From NCBI GenBank assembly GCA_016204125.1, contig JACQLI010000058.1, positions 1-18,567 of the forward strand: a stretch of DNA of 18,567 nucleotides, read 5' to 3'. Positions 1 to 7,932 of the stretch are shown piece after piece. The notes beneath the pieces were generated by a model. It worked only from the letters and a program-made list of their open reading frames with translations. It made no database searches and was not told the origin of the DNA. Positions within the stretch are counted from its first letter, which is position 1, and the number at the start of each line of letters is the position of its first letter. Made by a program: the position numbers and the translations under genes. The DNA is from Candidatus Omnitrophota bacterium. GTDB taxonomy: Bacteria > Omnitrophota > Omnitrophia > Omnitrophales > JACQLI01.

Positions 1-1
1 A

Positions 2-130
2 TTCATGACCCTGATTATTGCAAAGACATGTGGTGCAAGAAAGGCTACCCTGATTGATTATCGAACGAGCGCGGATGCGAGCGGTGATTACGATCGAGTG
101 GTTGGTTATGCAGGCTTTATTATCGAATAG
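2..130 (+). CDS. Memo-family protein (AmmeMemoRadiSam system protein B), C-terminal fragment
   Basis: An open frame runs in from the left edge and stops at TAG 128-130, giving 42 residues of a truncated gene. The tail reads as the C-terminus of a Memo-family protein: a Cys-Gly followed by TLIDYRTSADASGDYDRVVG and the ending YAGFIIE. The Asp-Tyr-x-Thr-Ser, Gly-Asp and Val-Gly-Tyr-Ala elements are typical of the family end, and the Cys probably corresponds to the conserved metal-site Cys of Memo proteins (inference). Memo proteins have an extradiol-dioxygenase-like fold and no settled bacterial role. In bacteria and archaea they are often encoded with an AMMECR1 protein and a radical SAM protein, and an AMMECR1 gene follows at once here. 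The 5' part, and any radical SAM partner, lies outside the window. Confidence 0.8.
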   Translation, partial: FMTLIIAKTCGARKATLIDYRTSADASGDYDRVVGYAGFIIE

Positions 131-650
131 TAGGGAGAGTTTGATGCAGATTGCCAAGGGTACGTTAGAAAGTTACGTTAAAAAGAAAGAAGTCTCTTCT
201 TTTAAGGTTACCGACCCCTCACTTTTGGAACCCAGAGCCTGTTTCGTTACGTTAAAAAAGGGGGGAGAGCTTCGCGGTTGTATCGGGCTTTTGAGCCCGC
301 AGCGGCCGCTTTTTGAAGAAGTGATACGCATGACATGCGCGGCCGCTTCCGAAGATTTTCGGTTCAGTCCTGTACAACCCGAGGAATTGTCAGATATTGA
401 AATTGAAATTTCTGTTCTCTCTGTGCTTGAGAAAATTCATTCAGCGAATGAAATTGAAATAGGCCAGCATGGCATTGTGGTTAAAAGAGGAGATAGAAGC
501 GGAACTTTTCTTCCCGAAGTAGCGGTCCAGATGGGATGGAATGCTCAGGAATTTGTAGAGATGTGTGCGCAAGAGAAGGCCCATCTCGGTGAGGGCTTTG
601 GGAAGGATATCGAACTTTTCCGTTTCACCACCGAAAAGATTAAGGGATAA
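108..650 (+). CDS. AMMECR1-family protein (AmmeMemoRadiSam system protein A)
   Basis: The protein carries the AMMECR1 signature Leu-Arg-Gly-Cys-Ile-Gly at about residues 56-61 of the chosen frame, after a FVTLKKGGE strand. Further family-like stretches follow (AAASEDFRFSPV, IEISVLS, GIVVKRGDRSGTFLPEVA). The biochemical function is not established. From ATG108 it has 180 residues, close to the usual size. The start is uncertain. ATG144 has a good Shine-Dalgarno (AGGGAG at 132-137) and would give 168 aa. However, the residues between 108 and 144 (LLSNSRESLMQIAKGTLESY) resemble the usual first helix of the family, so I prefer 108, which overlaps the Memo gene by 23 bases. The ATG at 54 would extend far into the Memo gene and is unlikely. 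The order Memo, AMMECR1, then a thiol-exchange membrane protein suggests one operon. Confidence 0.88.
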   Translation: MQALLSNSRESLMQIAKGTLESYVKKKEVSSFKVTDPSLLEPRACFVTLKKGGELRGCIGLLSPQRPLFEEVIRMTCAAASEDFRFSPVQPEELSDIEIEISVLSVLEKIHSANEIEIGQHGIVVKRGDRSGTFLPEVAVQMGWNAQEFVEMCAQEKAHLGEGFGKDIELFRFTTEKIKG

Positions 651-659
651 AAGGGATAA

Positions 660-1364
660 ATGGAGAATCTCTTTCAAAACTTTTCCCAGTATTTGACAGA
701 AGTTTCTCCGCTTGCTTATCTCGTTTCCTTTCTGGGTGGGATTGCAGCGAGTTTTACCCCCTGTATTTATCCCATCATACCTATCTTAATTGGCGTGATC
801 GGTGCGACGGGCACAGAAAGTAAGACGCGTAGTTTTATTCTCTCCTTAGCCTTTGTCCTTGGCATGGCCGCTACTTATTCCATTTTGGGAATTGTCGCCG
901 CTTTGACAGGAAAGATATTCGGGCAGCTAACGACCCATCCTTTAGCCTATCTCGTTATTGGAAACATTTGTCTTTTCTTTGCGCTCTCCATGCTGGGTCT
1001 TTTTGAGATTCAGCTTCCAGGGAAGTGGGGACAGGCAAAGACAGACGGAGGGAAAAGAGGGCCTGGCACAGTATTTCTTATGGGAGCTAGTTCGGGTATG
1101 GTTGCAGCCCCTTGCACCGTTCCCGTGCTTGGGACACTCCTCACTTTTGTGGCCCAGAGCCGAAATGTTCCATTTGGTATCTCACTCCTTTTTGCATTCG
1201 CCTGCGGGCTAGGTCTCATTTTGATCGTTCTTGGAACTTTCACAGGTCTTCTCACTTCTCTTCCCAAGTCGGGCAATTGGCTGGTCCGAATCAAGCAGGC
1301 TTTCGGGCTTTTTCTTATCGTTGTGGCTGAATTCTTTCTCGTCAGAGCAGGCAGACTCATGTGA
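660..1364 (+). CDS. CcdA/DsbD-type transmembrane thiol-disulfide electron carrier
   Basis: This 234-residue, strongly hydrophobic protein has about six membrane helices in two related halves. Each half begins with the family Pro-Cys motif: FTPCIYPIIP with C35, and AAPCTVPVLG with C152. This pair of membrane cysteines is the redox centre of CcdA and of the DsbD central domain, which carry electrons from cytoplasmic thioredoxin across the membrane to periplasmic thiol partners (cytochrome c maturation, disulfide isomerases). Only the membrane domain is present, so it is CcdA-sized rather than full DsbD. It starts 9 bases after the AMMECR1 stop with an AAGGG-like ribosome site and is probably cotranscribed with it. 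The specific periplasmic partner cannot be read from this window. Confidence 0.85.
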   Translation: MENLFQNFSQYLTEVSPLAYLVSFLGGIAASFTPCIYPIIPILIGVIGATGTESKTRSFILSLAFVLGMAATYSILGIVAALTGKIFGQLTTHPLAYLVIGNICLFFALSMLGLFEIQLPGKWGQAKTDGGKRGPGTVFLMGASSGMVAAPCTVPVLGTLLTFVAQSRNVPFGISLLFAFACGLGLILIVLGTFTGLLTSLPKSGNWLVRIKQAFGLFLIVVAEFFLVRAGRLM

Positions 1365-1399
1365 TATCATGATAGTCTTCATTTCAGAGGAATCTCGTT

Positions 1400-2647
1400 A
1401 TGGGTCCTAAATACCAAGCTCTCAAGGGGATGGATGATATCCTCCCTGGAGAAATCGAAAAGTGGCAGTGGCTTGAAGCCCAGGCCCGCATTTTCCTTGA
1501 GGCGCGAGGGTATAAGGAAATTCGAACCCCCCTTCTTGAACCGCTGGAACTTTTTGCCAGAACTCTCGGTGAAGGAAGCGACATTGTCCATAAGGAAATG
1601 TATGCCTTCAAGGATCGCGGCGAACGTGACATTGCTCTCCGTCCTGAAATGACCGCCTCTGTTGCGCGGGCCGTGACCCAGAATCATCTTTTGAAACAAA
1701 CTCGCTCTCTTCGCCTCTACTACATTGGATCCATGTTTCGCGGAGAGCGCCCCCAGGCAGGACGAAAGCGTCAGTTTCACCAGATTGGAATTGAGCTGAT
1801 TAATGAAGCGGGCGCAAAGGCAGACGGGGAAGCAATTTCGGTACTGTGGCATTTCTTAAACTATGTTGGACTGAAGGATTCAGAACTCAGATTGAATCAT
1901 CTGGGTTGCGCAAAGGATCGTCCCCATTACATTTCCTCTCTCAAGGATTACTTCACCAAGGAGAAGGACAAGCTTTGTTCAGACTGCCACTACCGACTTG
2001 AGAAAAATGTCCTTAGAATCTTTGACTGCAAGAACGCAAGTTGTCAGCCCATTATTCAGAAAGCTCCACCAGGGGATCTTTGTTCCGTTTGCCGTAAAAA
2101 TTTTGATGAGCTCGGAGAAATCCTAAAAAAGGAGTATGGGATCGCTTATAAGATTGAAGGACGTCTTGTACGAGGAATGGATTATTACACAGGAATTGTT
2201 TTTGAAGTCTCGAGCGCAGGGCTTGGTGCGCAGGATGCCGTGGCGGGTGGCGGACGCTATGACGGGCTCTATGAATCGCTGGGAGGAGGGGAAGTGCCTG
2301 CAACTGGATTTTCAATTGGAATGGAGAGGCTTCTTCAAACACTCAAGATAATAGGACCGCACCGCATCTATTTTGCCTCTCTTGTGGATGGCCCAAAGCT
2401 TCGAGGCGCTTCAGATGAACAGATCCTTCGATTAAGAGAAGCGGGTTTTCCTGTTGAGATAACCCCTCATGAGACATCCCTTAGCGCTCATTTGAAACGC
2501 GCGAATCAGCTTGGCATTCGTTATGTTCTTATCTGCGGAGACGATGAACTCAAAGAGAAGAAGCTTTCACTGAAAGATCTTGAGAAGCATACGCAGCAAC
2601 AGATCGAAATCTCCAAACTTATTCCGACCTTAAAAGAGCTTCTCTGA
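1400..2647 (+). CDS. hisS: Histidyl-tRNA synthetase
   Basis: This class II synthetase charges tRNA-His in the cytoplasm. Its 415 residues match the normal length. Visible elements in order are: motif 1 region RTPLLEPLELF; ALRPEMTASVARA; motif 2 YYIGSMFRGERPQAGRKRQF with the ATP-binding Arg; a family Cys cluster (CSDC...DCKNASC...CSVC) in the insertion; the histidine-binding motif LVRGMDYYTG; and motif 3 TGFSIGMERL. A C-terminal anticodon-binding domain follows, with a conserved-looking end (ISKLIPTLKELL). ATG1400 is preceded by AGAGGAA at 1386-1392, a good Shine-Dalgarno. The stop TGA overlaps the aspS ATG by one base (TGATG), indicating translational coupling of the two synthetases. Confidence 0.97.
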   Translation: MGPKYQALKGMDDILPGEIEKWQWLEAQARIFLEARGYKEIRTPLLEPLELFARTLGEGSDIVHKEMYAFKDRGERDIALRPEMTASVARAVTQNHLLKQTRSLRLYYIGSMFRGERPQAGRKRQFHQIGIELINEAGAKADGEAISVLWHFLNYVGLKDSELRLNHLGCAKDRPHYISSLKDYFTKEKDKLCSDCHYRLEKNVLRIFDCKNASCQPIIQKAPPGDLCSVCRKNFDELGEILKKEYGIAYKIEGRLVRGMDYYTGIVFEVSSAGLGAQDAVAGGGRYDGLYESLGGGEVPATGFSIGMERLLQTLKIIGPHRIYFASLVDGPKLRGASDEQILRLREAGFPVEITPHETSLSAHLKRANQLGIRYVLICGDDELKEKKLSLKDLEKHTQQQIEISKLIPTLKELL

Positions 2648-4416
2648 TGTTCCGAACGCACACCTGCGGTTTGCTCAACGCTTCGATGATTGGTAAAGAG
2701 GTTTCCCTGGCTGGGTGGGTGCATGCAAGGCGCGACCATGGCAATCTTATTTTTATCGATTTGCGGGACAGGTGGGGCTTAACGCAACTCGTCTTCAATC
2801 CCGAAACCAATCCTTCTGTCCATGACAAAGCAGAGAAATTGCGCTCTGAATTCGTGATTTCTATCAAGGGGAAGGTGAGACACCGTCCTGCAGGCACGGA
2901 AAATCCAAAGATTGTGACAGGTGAGGTAGAAGTTGTTGCTGAGGAGCTGGAGATCCTGAATGAATCGCCGACCCCGCCCTTCGAAATTGCGGGAGGCAGT
3001 GATGTTTCTGAGGAAATAAGGTTGAAGTACCGATTCCTCGATTTGAGAAGACAGGAATTACAAGAAAGTCTCAAGTTTCGTTATGACGTTACACGCGTTG
3101 CGCGCGATTACCTCCATTCCCTCGATTTTATTGAAGTTGAAACTCCTTACCTTACCAAGAGTACCCCCGAAGGCGCGCGTGATTTCCTAGTACCATCGAG
3201 ACTGAGTCCAGGGACTTTTTACGCACTGCCGCAATCACCCCAGCTTTTTAAGCAGCTTCTCATGGTGGCGGGTTACGATCGTTATTTTCAATTGGCCCGC
3301 TGTTTCAGAGACGAAGACTTGAGGGCAGACCGCCAACCCGAACATACTCAGATTGATATGGAAATGTCCTTTGCGGCCGAAGAGGACATCATGAAGGTGG
3401 TAGAAGGTATGACAGCATCCATTTTTGAAAAGTTACTCAAGAAGAAAATCCCGCTTCCCTTCCGCCGCATCCCTTACGAACAGGCCATTGCCCATTATGG
3501 AAGCGATAAACCCGATCTTCGCTTTGACATGCTCTTGGAAGATGTAACTGATGAGCACCGAGGGATTGGTTTCAAGATTTTTGCCGAGGCGGTTGAACGC
3601 GGCGCTCGAATCAAAGCGCTTGTTTTCCCAACGCCAGAGGGAAAAGATTTCTCAAGGAAGGATTTTGATGAGCTGACTCGTTACCTTGGAGAACTGGGAG
3701 CTCTAGGGCTTGTCTGGATAAAGGTCAAAAGAGGGGGTGAAGTTGAATCGCCCGTAGCGAAGTTTTACGAGCCAGAGCGTTTGAGCAATCTCATCAAACG
3801 AGTAGATGCTCGTGCTGGAAACATTATTTTTATGATCGCTGATGAAAATATTCGGGCTTCCACTCTTTTGGGAGCCCTTAGAGTTCATTTGGCGCAAAGC
3901 TTTCTTGCCATTCCAAAGGATCGATTTGAACTCTGCTGGGTCACCGATTTTCCTCTTTTTGAATGGAGCGAAGAGGAAAAAAGATATGTTGCCTGTCATC
4001 ATCCTTTTACTTCTCCGAGGGAGGTAGACCTATCCATGCTTGAGAGCGCTCCCGAAAAGACAAAGGCGCGGGCTTATGATTTGATTTTAAACGGGGCAGA
4101 AATCGGAGGCGGAAGCATCCGTATTCACAGGAAAGACGTCCAAGAAAAAGTCTTCAAGGCTTTGCAGTTGAGCTCCAAAGATGCGGAAGAAAAATTTGGA
4201 TTCCTTTTGAAGGCTTTAAGTTTCGGAGCCCCGCCGCATGGAGGAATTGCCTTGGGGCTCGATCGGTTGGTAACACTTCTCCTGGGAAAAGATTCGATTC
4301 GGGAGGTCATCGCCTTTCCTAAGACTCAGAAGGGGACGTGCCTGATGACCGAAGCGCCCTCTCACGTTTCGCCCAAACAGCTTAAGGAGCTCCATTTGAA
4401 GGCGGGAGGGGCATAG
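2647..4416 (+). CDS. aspS: Aspartyl-tRNA synthetase, bacterial type (probably non-discriminating Asp/Asn)
   Basis: This 589-residue class IIb synthetase has an N-terminal OB-fold anticodon domain (WVHARRDHGNLIFIDLRD, residues 24-41). The catalytic core follows, with TPEGARDFLVPSR, LPQSPQLFKQLLM, the motif 2 FRDEDLRADRQPEHTQIDME, the bacterial GAD insertion, and the motif 3 end GIALGLDRLV. The length matches bacterial AspRS. Residues H31 and G83 (HGN; PAGTEN) fit the pair associated with non-discriminating bacterial enzymes (Pseudomonas aeruginosa H31/G82 type), which also charge tRNA-Asn with Asp and need GatCAB to finish the job. That reading is inference from two positions. The gene overlaps the hisS stop by one base, and a 16-base gap precedes phoH. 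Confidence 0.96.
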   Translation: MFRTHTCGLLNASMIGKEVSLAGWVHARRDHGNLIFIDLRDRWGLTQLVFNPETNPSVHDKAEKLRSEFVISIKGKVRHRPAGTENPKIVTGEVEVVAEELEILNESPTPPFEIAGGSDVSEEIRLKYRFLDLRRQELQESLKFRYDVTRVARDYLHSLDFIEVETPYLTKSTPEGARDFLVPSRLSPGTFYALPQSPQLFKQLLMVAGYDRYFQLARCFRDEDLRADRQPEHTQIDMEMSFAAEEDIMKVVEGMTASIFEKLLKKKIPLPFRRIPYEQAIAHYGSDKPDLRFDMLLEDVTDEHRGIGFKIFAEAVERGARIKALVFPTPEGKDFSRKDFDELTRYLGELGALGLVWIKVKRGGEVESPVAKFYEPERLSNLIKRVDARAGNIIFMIADENIRASTLLGALRVHLAQSFLAIPKDRFELCWVTDFPLFEWSEEEKRYVACHHPFTSPREVDLSMLESAPEKTKARAYDLILNGAEIGGGSIRIHRKDVQEKVFKALQLSSKDAEEKFGFLLKALSFGAPPHGGIALGLDRLVTLLLGKDSIREVIAFPKTQKGTCLMTEAPSHVSPKQLKELHLKAGGA

Positions 4417-4432
4417 ACTATCCTTATTATAG

Positions 4433-5368
4433 ATGGAAAAGACGCTTAAACTTAACTCAAACGACGAAGCCATCCAGCTCTACGGAAACCTCGACGAGAA
4501 TCTCCGCTTCGCTGAAAAGGAATTTAGAGTCCATATTTCTGCGCGGAATCACCGCCTCACTTTAACTGGTTCCAAGAAAAATGTGGATGCGGCTTACCAA
4601 TTTTTCCTGGATCAGCTTGAGCTCTTGCGTTCGGGAAAAGTTTCCACTCTGCGAGGAGAATTGGGTACAGAAGAAAAAGACTGGTTTTCTTCCACAAAAG
4701 GAAAGGGCCCCGTGAGTTTTTTTCATAGAGGGAAAATTATCAAGGGTAAGTCAAAGGGGCAAGAAGCTTACCTTGAGGCGATTCAGCATAATGATATCGT
4801 TATTTCTATTGGGCCAGCAGGCACAGGCAAGACCTACCTCGCCATGGCCGCGGCTATCGATGCACTTAAGAAGAAACAGGTAGCCAGGATTGTTTTGACG
4901 AGGCCTGCAGTTGAAGCGGGAGAGAGTCTTGGTTTTCTTCCAGGGGATCTTTACGCCAAGATCAATCCGTACCTCAGGCCTCTTTATGATGCCCTCTATG
5001 AGATGGTCGAATTTGAAGAGGCCGCGCGCTATATCGAAAGAGGAATTATCGAAGTTGCGCCACTTGCTTATATGCGCGGCCGCACGCTGAACGATGCTTT
5101 TGTGATCCTCGATGAAGCCCAAAACAGTACCCATTCCCAAATGAAGATGTTTCTTACGCGTCTTGGTTTCTCATCCAAAGCTGTGATTACAGGAGACATC
5201 ACACAAATCGATCTGCCAGGAGGGAAGCATTCAGGTCTGGTAGAGTCTCAGACCATTCTTGCTTCCATCAAAGGAATCAAATTTGTCCACCTCACTGAGA
5301 AGGATGTGGTGAGACACCCCTTGGTGCAGGAGATTATCCGTGCCTATGAAAGATACGAAAAAAAATAA
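4433..5368 (+). CDS. phoH: PhoH-family ATPase
   Basis: This 311-residue protein has an N-terminal KH-like RNA-binding-type region (about residues 1-70) and a PhoH ATPase domain. Walker A is GPAGTGKT at residues 127-134 and Walker B is VILDEAQN at 224-231. It also shows the family stretches VLTRPAVEAGESLGFLPGD, INPYLRPLYD and ITGDITQIDLP. PhoH proteins are cytoplasmic nucleotide-binding proteins linked to RNA metabolism, and their exact role is unsettled. The gene neighbours pgpH and ybeY, as in many bacteria, which supports an RNA/ribosome-quality role. The start ATG4433 has no clear Shine-Dalgarno. A weak TTGAAG-17-TATCCT promoter-like pair (4396-4424) lies directly before it. The 3' end overlaps the next gene by 29 bases. 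Confidence 0.95.
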   Translation: MEKTLKLNSNDEAIQLYGNLDENLRFAEKEFRVHISARNHRLTLTGSKKNVDAAYQFFLDQLELLRSGKVSTLRGELGTEEKDWFSSTKGKGPVSFFHRGKIIKGKSKGQEAYLEAIQHNDIVISIGPAGTGKTYLAMAAAIDALKKKQVARIVLTRPAVEAGESLGFLPGDLYAKINPYLRPLYDALYEMVEFEEAARYIERGIIEVAPLAYMRGRTLNDAFVILDEAQNSTHSQMKMFLTRLGFSSKAVITGDITQIDLPGGKHSGLVESQTILASIKGIKFVHLTEKDVVRHPLVQEIIRAYERYEKK

Positions 5369-7436
5369 GCTTTTTCTCTTTTCCGCGTTTGTACTCGCCT
5401 TTTTCCTCGCCACCCTCATCCTTGTAGTCCAGAGGGGCATCATTCAGGGACAAGAAGAGTTCGTGATGAATGAACCAGCGAGCCGAACTGTCTTCTCTCC
5501 TGTTCATGTCTCATTTGTAGACGAGGAAGAGACGGCAAGGCTCAGAGAAGAGAAAATAGCCCCCATTCTTCCCGTTTACACCATGAACCCCAAAGTGAAG
5601 CGCTCTGTCACGTCAAATTTCGAAGGAGCCGAAATTCAAGAGGAAATGTTCAGACTCCTTACGCTTCTTTCGGAACGATTTTTAAATGAGGGCGTCCTAG
5701 ATGATGCAGCAAAGAAAGAATTGATGGATTCGGGAAGGCAAAAGATTCATCGCTACAACCCTGCGACAGAGGTAGGAGAAGAGAAAGAAGTCAAAGAGAT
5801 ACTCAGCCTGTCTGAAGTGAAGGGGAAAATCGGCCCTGTCCTCGATAGAGAGAAAGTAAAGAATCAAACCCTGCAAAATGCAGTAGTCGAGGTTTTTAAT
5901 CAAGCCATCCGTCCTAATTTATTTTTTGATGAGACTCGAACCAAAGAACATCTTAAGGCGGCTTCCGATTCTGTGGCGTCTGTCATGGAAGAGGTAAAAA
6001 GAGGCGAGATGATTGTTCAGAAGGGTCTGTTGGTTGACAGCAAACAGTTGAAGCGGCTTATGCAGGTACAGAAAAAGATGGTGGAGAAAGAAGTCCGAAA
6101 TAGACTTTTTGCGATAGGTATTTTCGTCTTCTTGGGACTGGCTTTATCCTTTCTCTATCTCAAGCAGTTTCAACCCAAGGAATTTTATTCCCCTCGTTTT
6201 ATCACTCTCGTTCTATCTACCTTATTGATGACTCTCGGGATTGAACGAATCAGCCAGATCTTTCCCAATTCTTCACTTTATCTCTTGCCAGGGAGTTTGG
6301 CAGCCGTTCTATTAACCATTCTTTGGGGTTCTTCGCTTGGAATTCTCGGGAGTCTTTCTATAACTATCCTTTCTCTTCCTTTAACTGAGTTCCGTCTTGA
6401 GATTGTTCTGATGCTCCTTCTTGGTTCGCTCATCAGTGCTTTTGCCGCCAGGCGTGTTCGTAAAAGAATCCATTTTCTTAAGGTGGGGCTCGCTATCGGT
6501 CTGATGAACGTGGCTGTCTTGGTAGCCTTTTCGCTTTCCCAAGATTGGCAGTTTTCCGAGGTCCTTTCTTTGACCCAACTGGCCTTTGCAAATGGTTTTC
6601 TTACCACGACGCTCGCTTTCTTTCTCGTCCCCCTGTTTGAATCACTCTTTGGTTTGACAACGGACATCACCCTTCTCGAGCTATCCGATCTGAATCATCC
6701 CTTGTTGAAGCGCATGATTGTTGAGGCGCCAGGGACTTACCACCACAGCCTTGTAGTAAGCACATTGGCAGAGTCGGCATGCGAAGCGATCGGTGCGAGA
6801 GCACTTTTGGCTCGTGTGGGCTGCTATTTCCATGATATTGGAAAGATTGCGCGTTCTGAATATTTTACAGAAAATCAAACTCCCCAAACTTCGAGTCGAC
6901 ACGAAAAATTGACTCCGATGATGAGCAGTCTTGTGATCATGAACCATGTGAAGGATGGAATGGAACTTGCTAAGAAGTATAAACTGCGGGATCTCATCAT
7001 TCGCTTCATACCCGAGCATCAGGGAACGGGAGTGATTTACTATTTTTACAAAAAGGCACTTGACCAAGCGGCCCCTGGAGAATCGGTTCGAGCGGATGAC
7101 TTCAGGTATCCAGGACCTAAGCCCCAGAGCCGCGAAACGGCTGTGGCGCTTCTCGCTGATTCTACAGAGGCCGCAAGCCGTTCTTTGAGTCAAAAGGAAC
7201 TGACACCCGCAGGAATCCGTAATTTAGTCAGAAAGATTATCAACGAAAAGTTTATCGATGGTCAACTCGACGAATGCGATTTAACTTTAAAAGATCTTCA
7301 CAAAATCCAGGAGAGCTTTGTTCATAATTTGATGGCCATCTTTCACACGAGAGTCAGTTATCCCGCCAAGGAACACGATCCGAATCGGCCCGATATTTTT
7401 GGGGTCGATCAGTTCACGAAATTTCGTAATCCCTAG
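5340..7436 (+). CDS. pgpH: 7TM-HD family membrane phosphodiesterase (PgpH-like, c-di-AMP)
   Basis: This 698-residue protein has the 7TMR-HD architecture. A first membrane anchor (about residues 9-30) is followed by an extracytoplasmic region of about 220 residues, a block of hydrophobic helices (about 253-437), and a cytoplasmic HD domain. The HD domain shows TYHHSLVVSTLAESA (H468, H469) and the metal-binding CYFHDIGK (H498, D499), with a later HQGTG. PgpH of Listeria and Bacillus degrades cyclic di-AMP, and that substrate is inferred here from family membership. The start is GTG5340, because AGGAG at 5328-5332 lies 7 bases before it. ATG5346 is two codons inside and is an alternative. The gene overlaps the phoH end by 29 bases, which points to translational coupling. 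Confidence 0.92.
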   Translation: MPMKDTKKNKLFLFSAFVLAFFLATLILVVQRGIIQGQEEFVMNEPASRTVFSPVHVSFVDEEETARLREEKIAPILPVYTMNPKVKRSVTSNFEGAEIQEEMFRLLTLLSERFLNEGVLDDAAKKELMDSGRQKIHRYNPATEVGEEKEVKEILSLSEVKGKIGPVLDREKVKNQTLQNAVVEVFNQAIRPNLFFDETRTKEHLKAASDSVASVMEEVKRGEMIVQKGLLVDSKQLKRLMQVQKKMVEKEVRNRLFAIGIFVFLGLALSFLYLKQFQPKEFYSPRFITLVLSTLLMTLGIERISQIFPNSSLYLLPGSLAAVLLTILWGSSLGILGSLSITILSLPLTEFRLEIVLMLLLGSLISAFAARRVRKRIHFLKVGLAIGLMNVAVLVAFSLSQDWQFSEVLSLTQLAFANGFLTTTLAFFLVPLFESLFGLTTDITLLELSDLNHPLLKRMIVEAPGTYHHSLVVSTLAESACEAIGARALLARVGCYFHDIGKIARSEYFTENQTPQTSSRHEKLTPMMSSLVIMNHVKDGMELAKKYKLRDLIIRFIPEHQGTGVIYYFYKKALDQAAPGESVRADDFRYPGPKPQSRETAVALLADSTEAASRSLSQKELTPAGIRNLVRKIINEKFIDGQLDECDLTLKDLHKIQESFVHNLMAIFHTRVSYPAKEHDPNRPDIFGVDQFTKFRNP

Positions 7437-7443
7437 CTCGTTT

Positions 7444-7932
7444 ATGCCGCGCCCTCGATTTGAGATTACTGTTCAAAACAAACAGAGGAGGGTTCGTCTA
7501 TCAAAGGTAAAACTCATTCAGCTGACACAGAAGGTCCTGGAGATCCTAGGATGGAAGCGAATCGGTCTTTCTCTCGTACTGGTTAATGATTCAGAGATCC
7601 AAAAGCTCCATCACGAATACATGGGGGAGAATACCCCTACGGATGTCATGGCCTTCGGGCAAATGGAAGGCAAACCCTTTCCTCAGGGCAAGACTCCTTT
7701 TCTGGGAGATGTGGTAGTATCGGTCGAGACGGCGAGGCGAAGGGGGCCCCAGTTTGGAAACAAGTGGGATGAAGAGCTTCTTCTTTATATCTGCCACGGA
7801 ATCCTTCATCTTATGGGCTACCGCGACTCAACACCTGGGAAGAAGGCGCTCATGGAGAAAAAACAGAAACAGGTTGTGAAAAAAGTGCTGGGAACGAGAT
7901 GGCGATTCAAAAGACCGAAGCGTTTGTTTTAA
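7444..7932 (+). CDS. ybeY: Endoribonuclease YbeY / rRNA maturation factor
   Basis: This cytoplasmic metalloprotein takes part in 16S rRNA 3'-end maturation and ribosome quality control. From ATG7444 it has 162 residues, the normal size. This start lies 7 bases after the pgpH stop. An in-frame TTG at 7399 would overlap pgpH needlessly. Visible motifs are NTPTDVMAF and the zinc-site region CHGILHLMGYRDSTP. The classic HGxLHLxGYDH has its third His replaced by Asp here (GYRD), and the 'GY(K/R)D.(S/T)P' form resembles the Bacteroidetes-type variant, so Asp may serve as the third ligand. The conserved Arg of the YRG segment is Met (EYMGEN). The last 34 bases overlap recO. Confidence 0.92.
   Translation: MPRPRFEITVQNKQRRVRLSKVKLIQLTQKVLEILGWKRIGLSLVLVNDSEIQKLHHEYMGENTPTDVMAFGQMEGKPFPQGKTPFLGDVVVSVETARRRGPQFGNKWDEELLLYICHGILHLMGYRDSTPGKKALMEKKQKQVVKKVLGTRWRFKRPKRLF

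Noticed and set aside
1010..1852. Antisense and other-frame open frames over ccdA-like and hisS genes, and similar ones elsewhere
   Set aside because: They lie wholly inside well-supported genes, lack ribosome sites and encode low-complexity or family-less peptides.
7789..7833. YbeY as a degenerate, inactive enzyme because the third zinc His is missing
   Set aside because: The GYRDSTP form resembles the GY(K/R)D.(S/T)P variant known from Bacteroidetes-type YbeY, where Asp can take the third ligand place. The rest of the protein looks intact.
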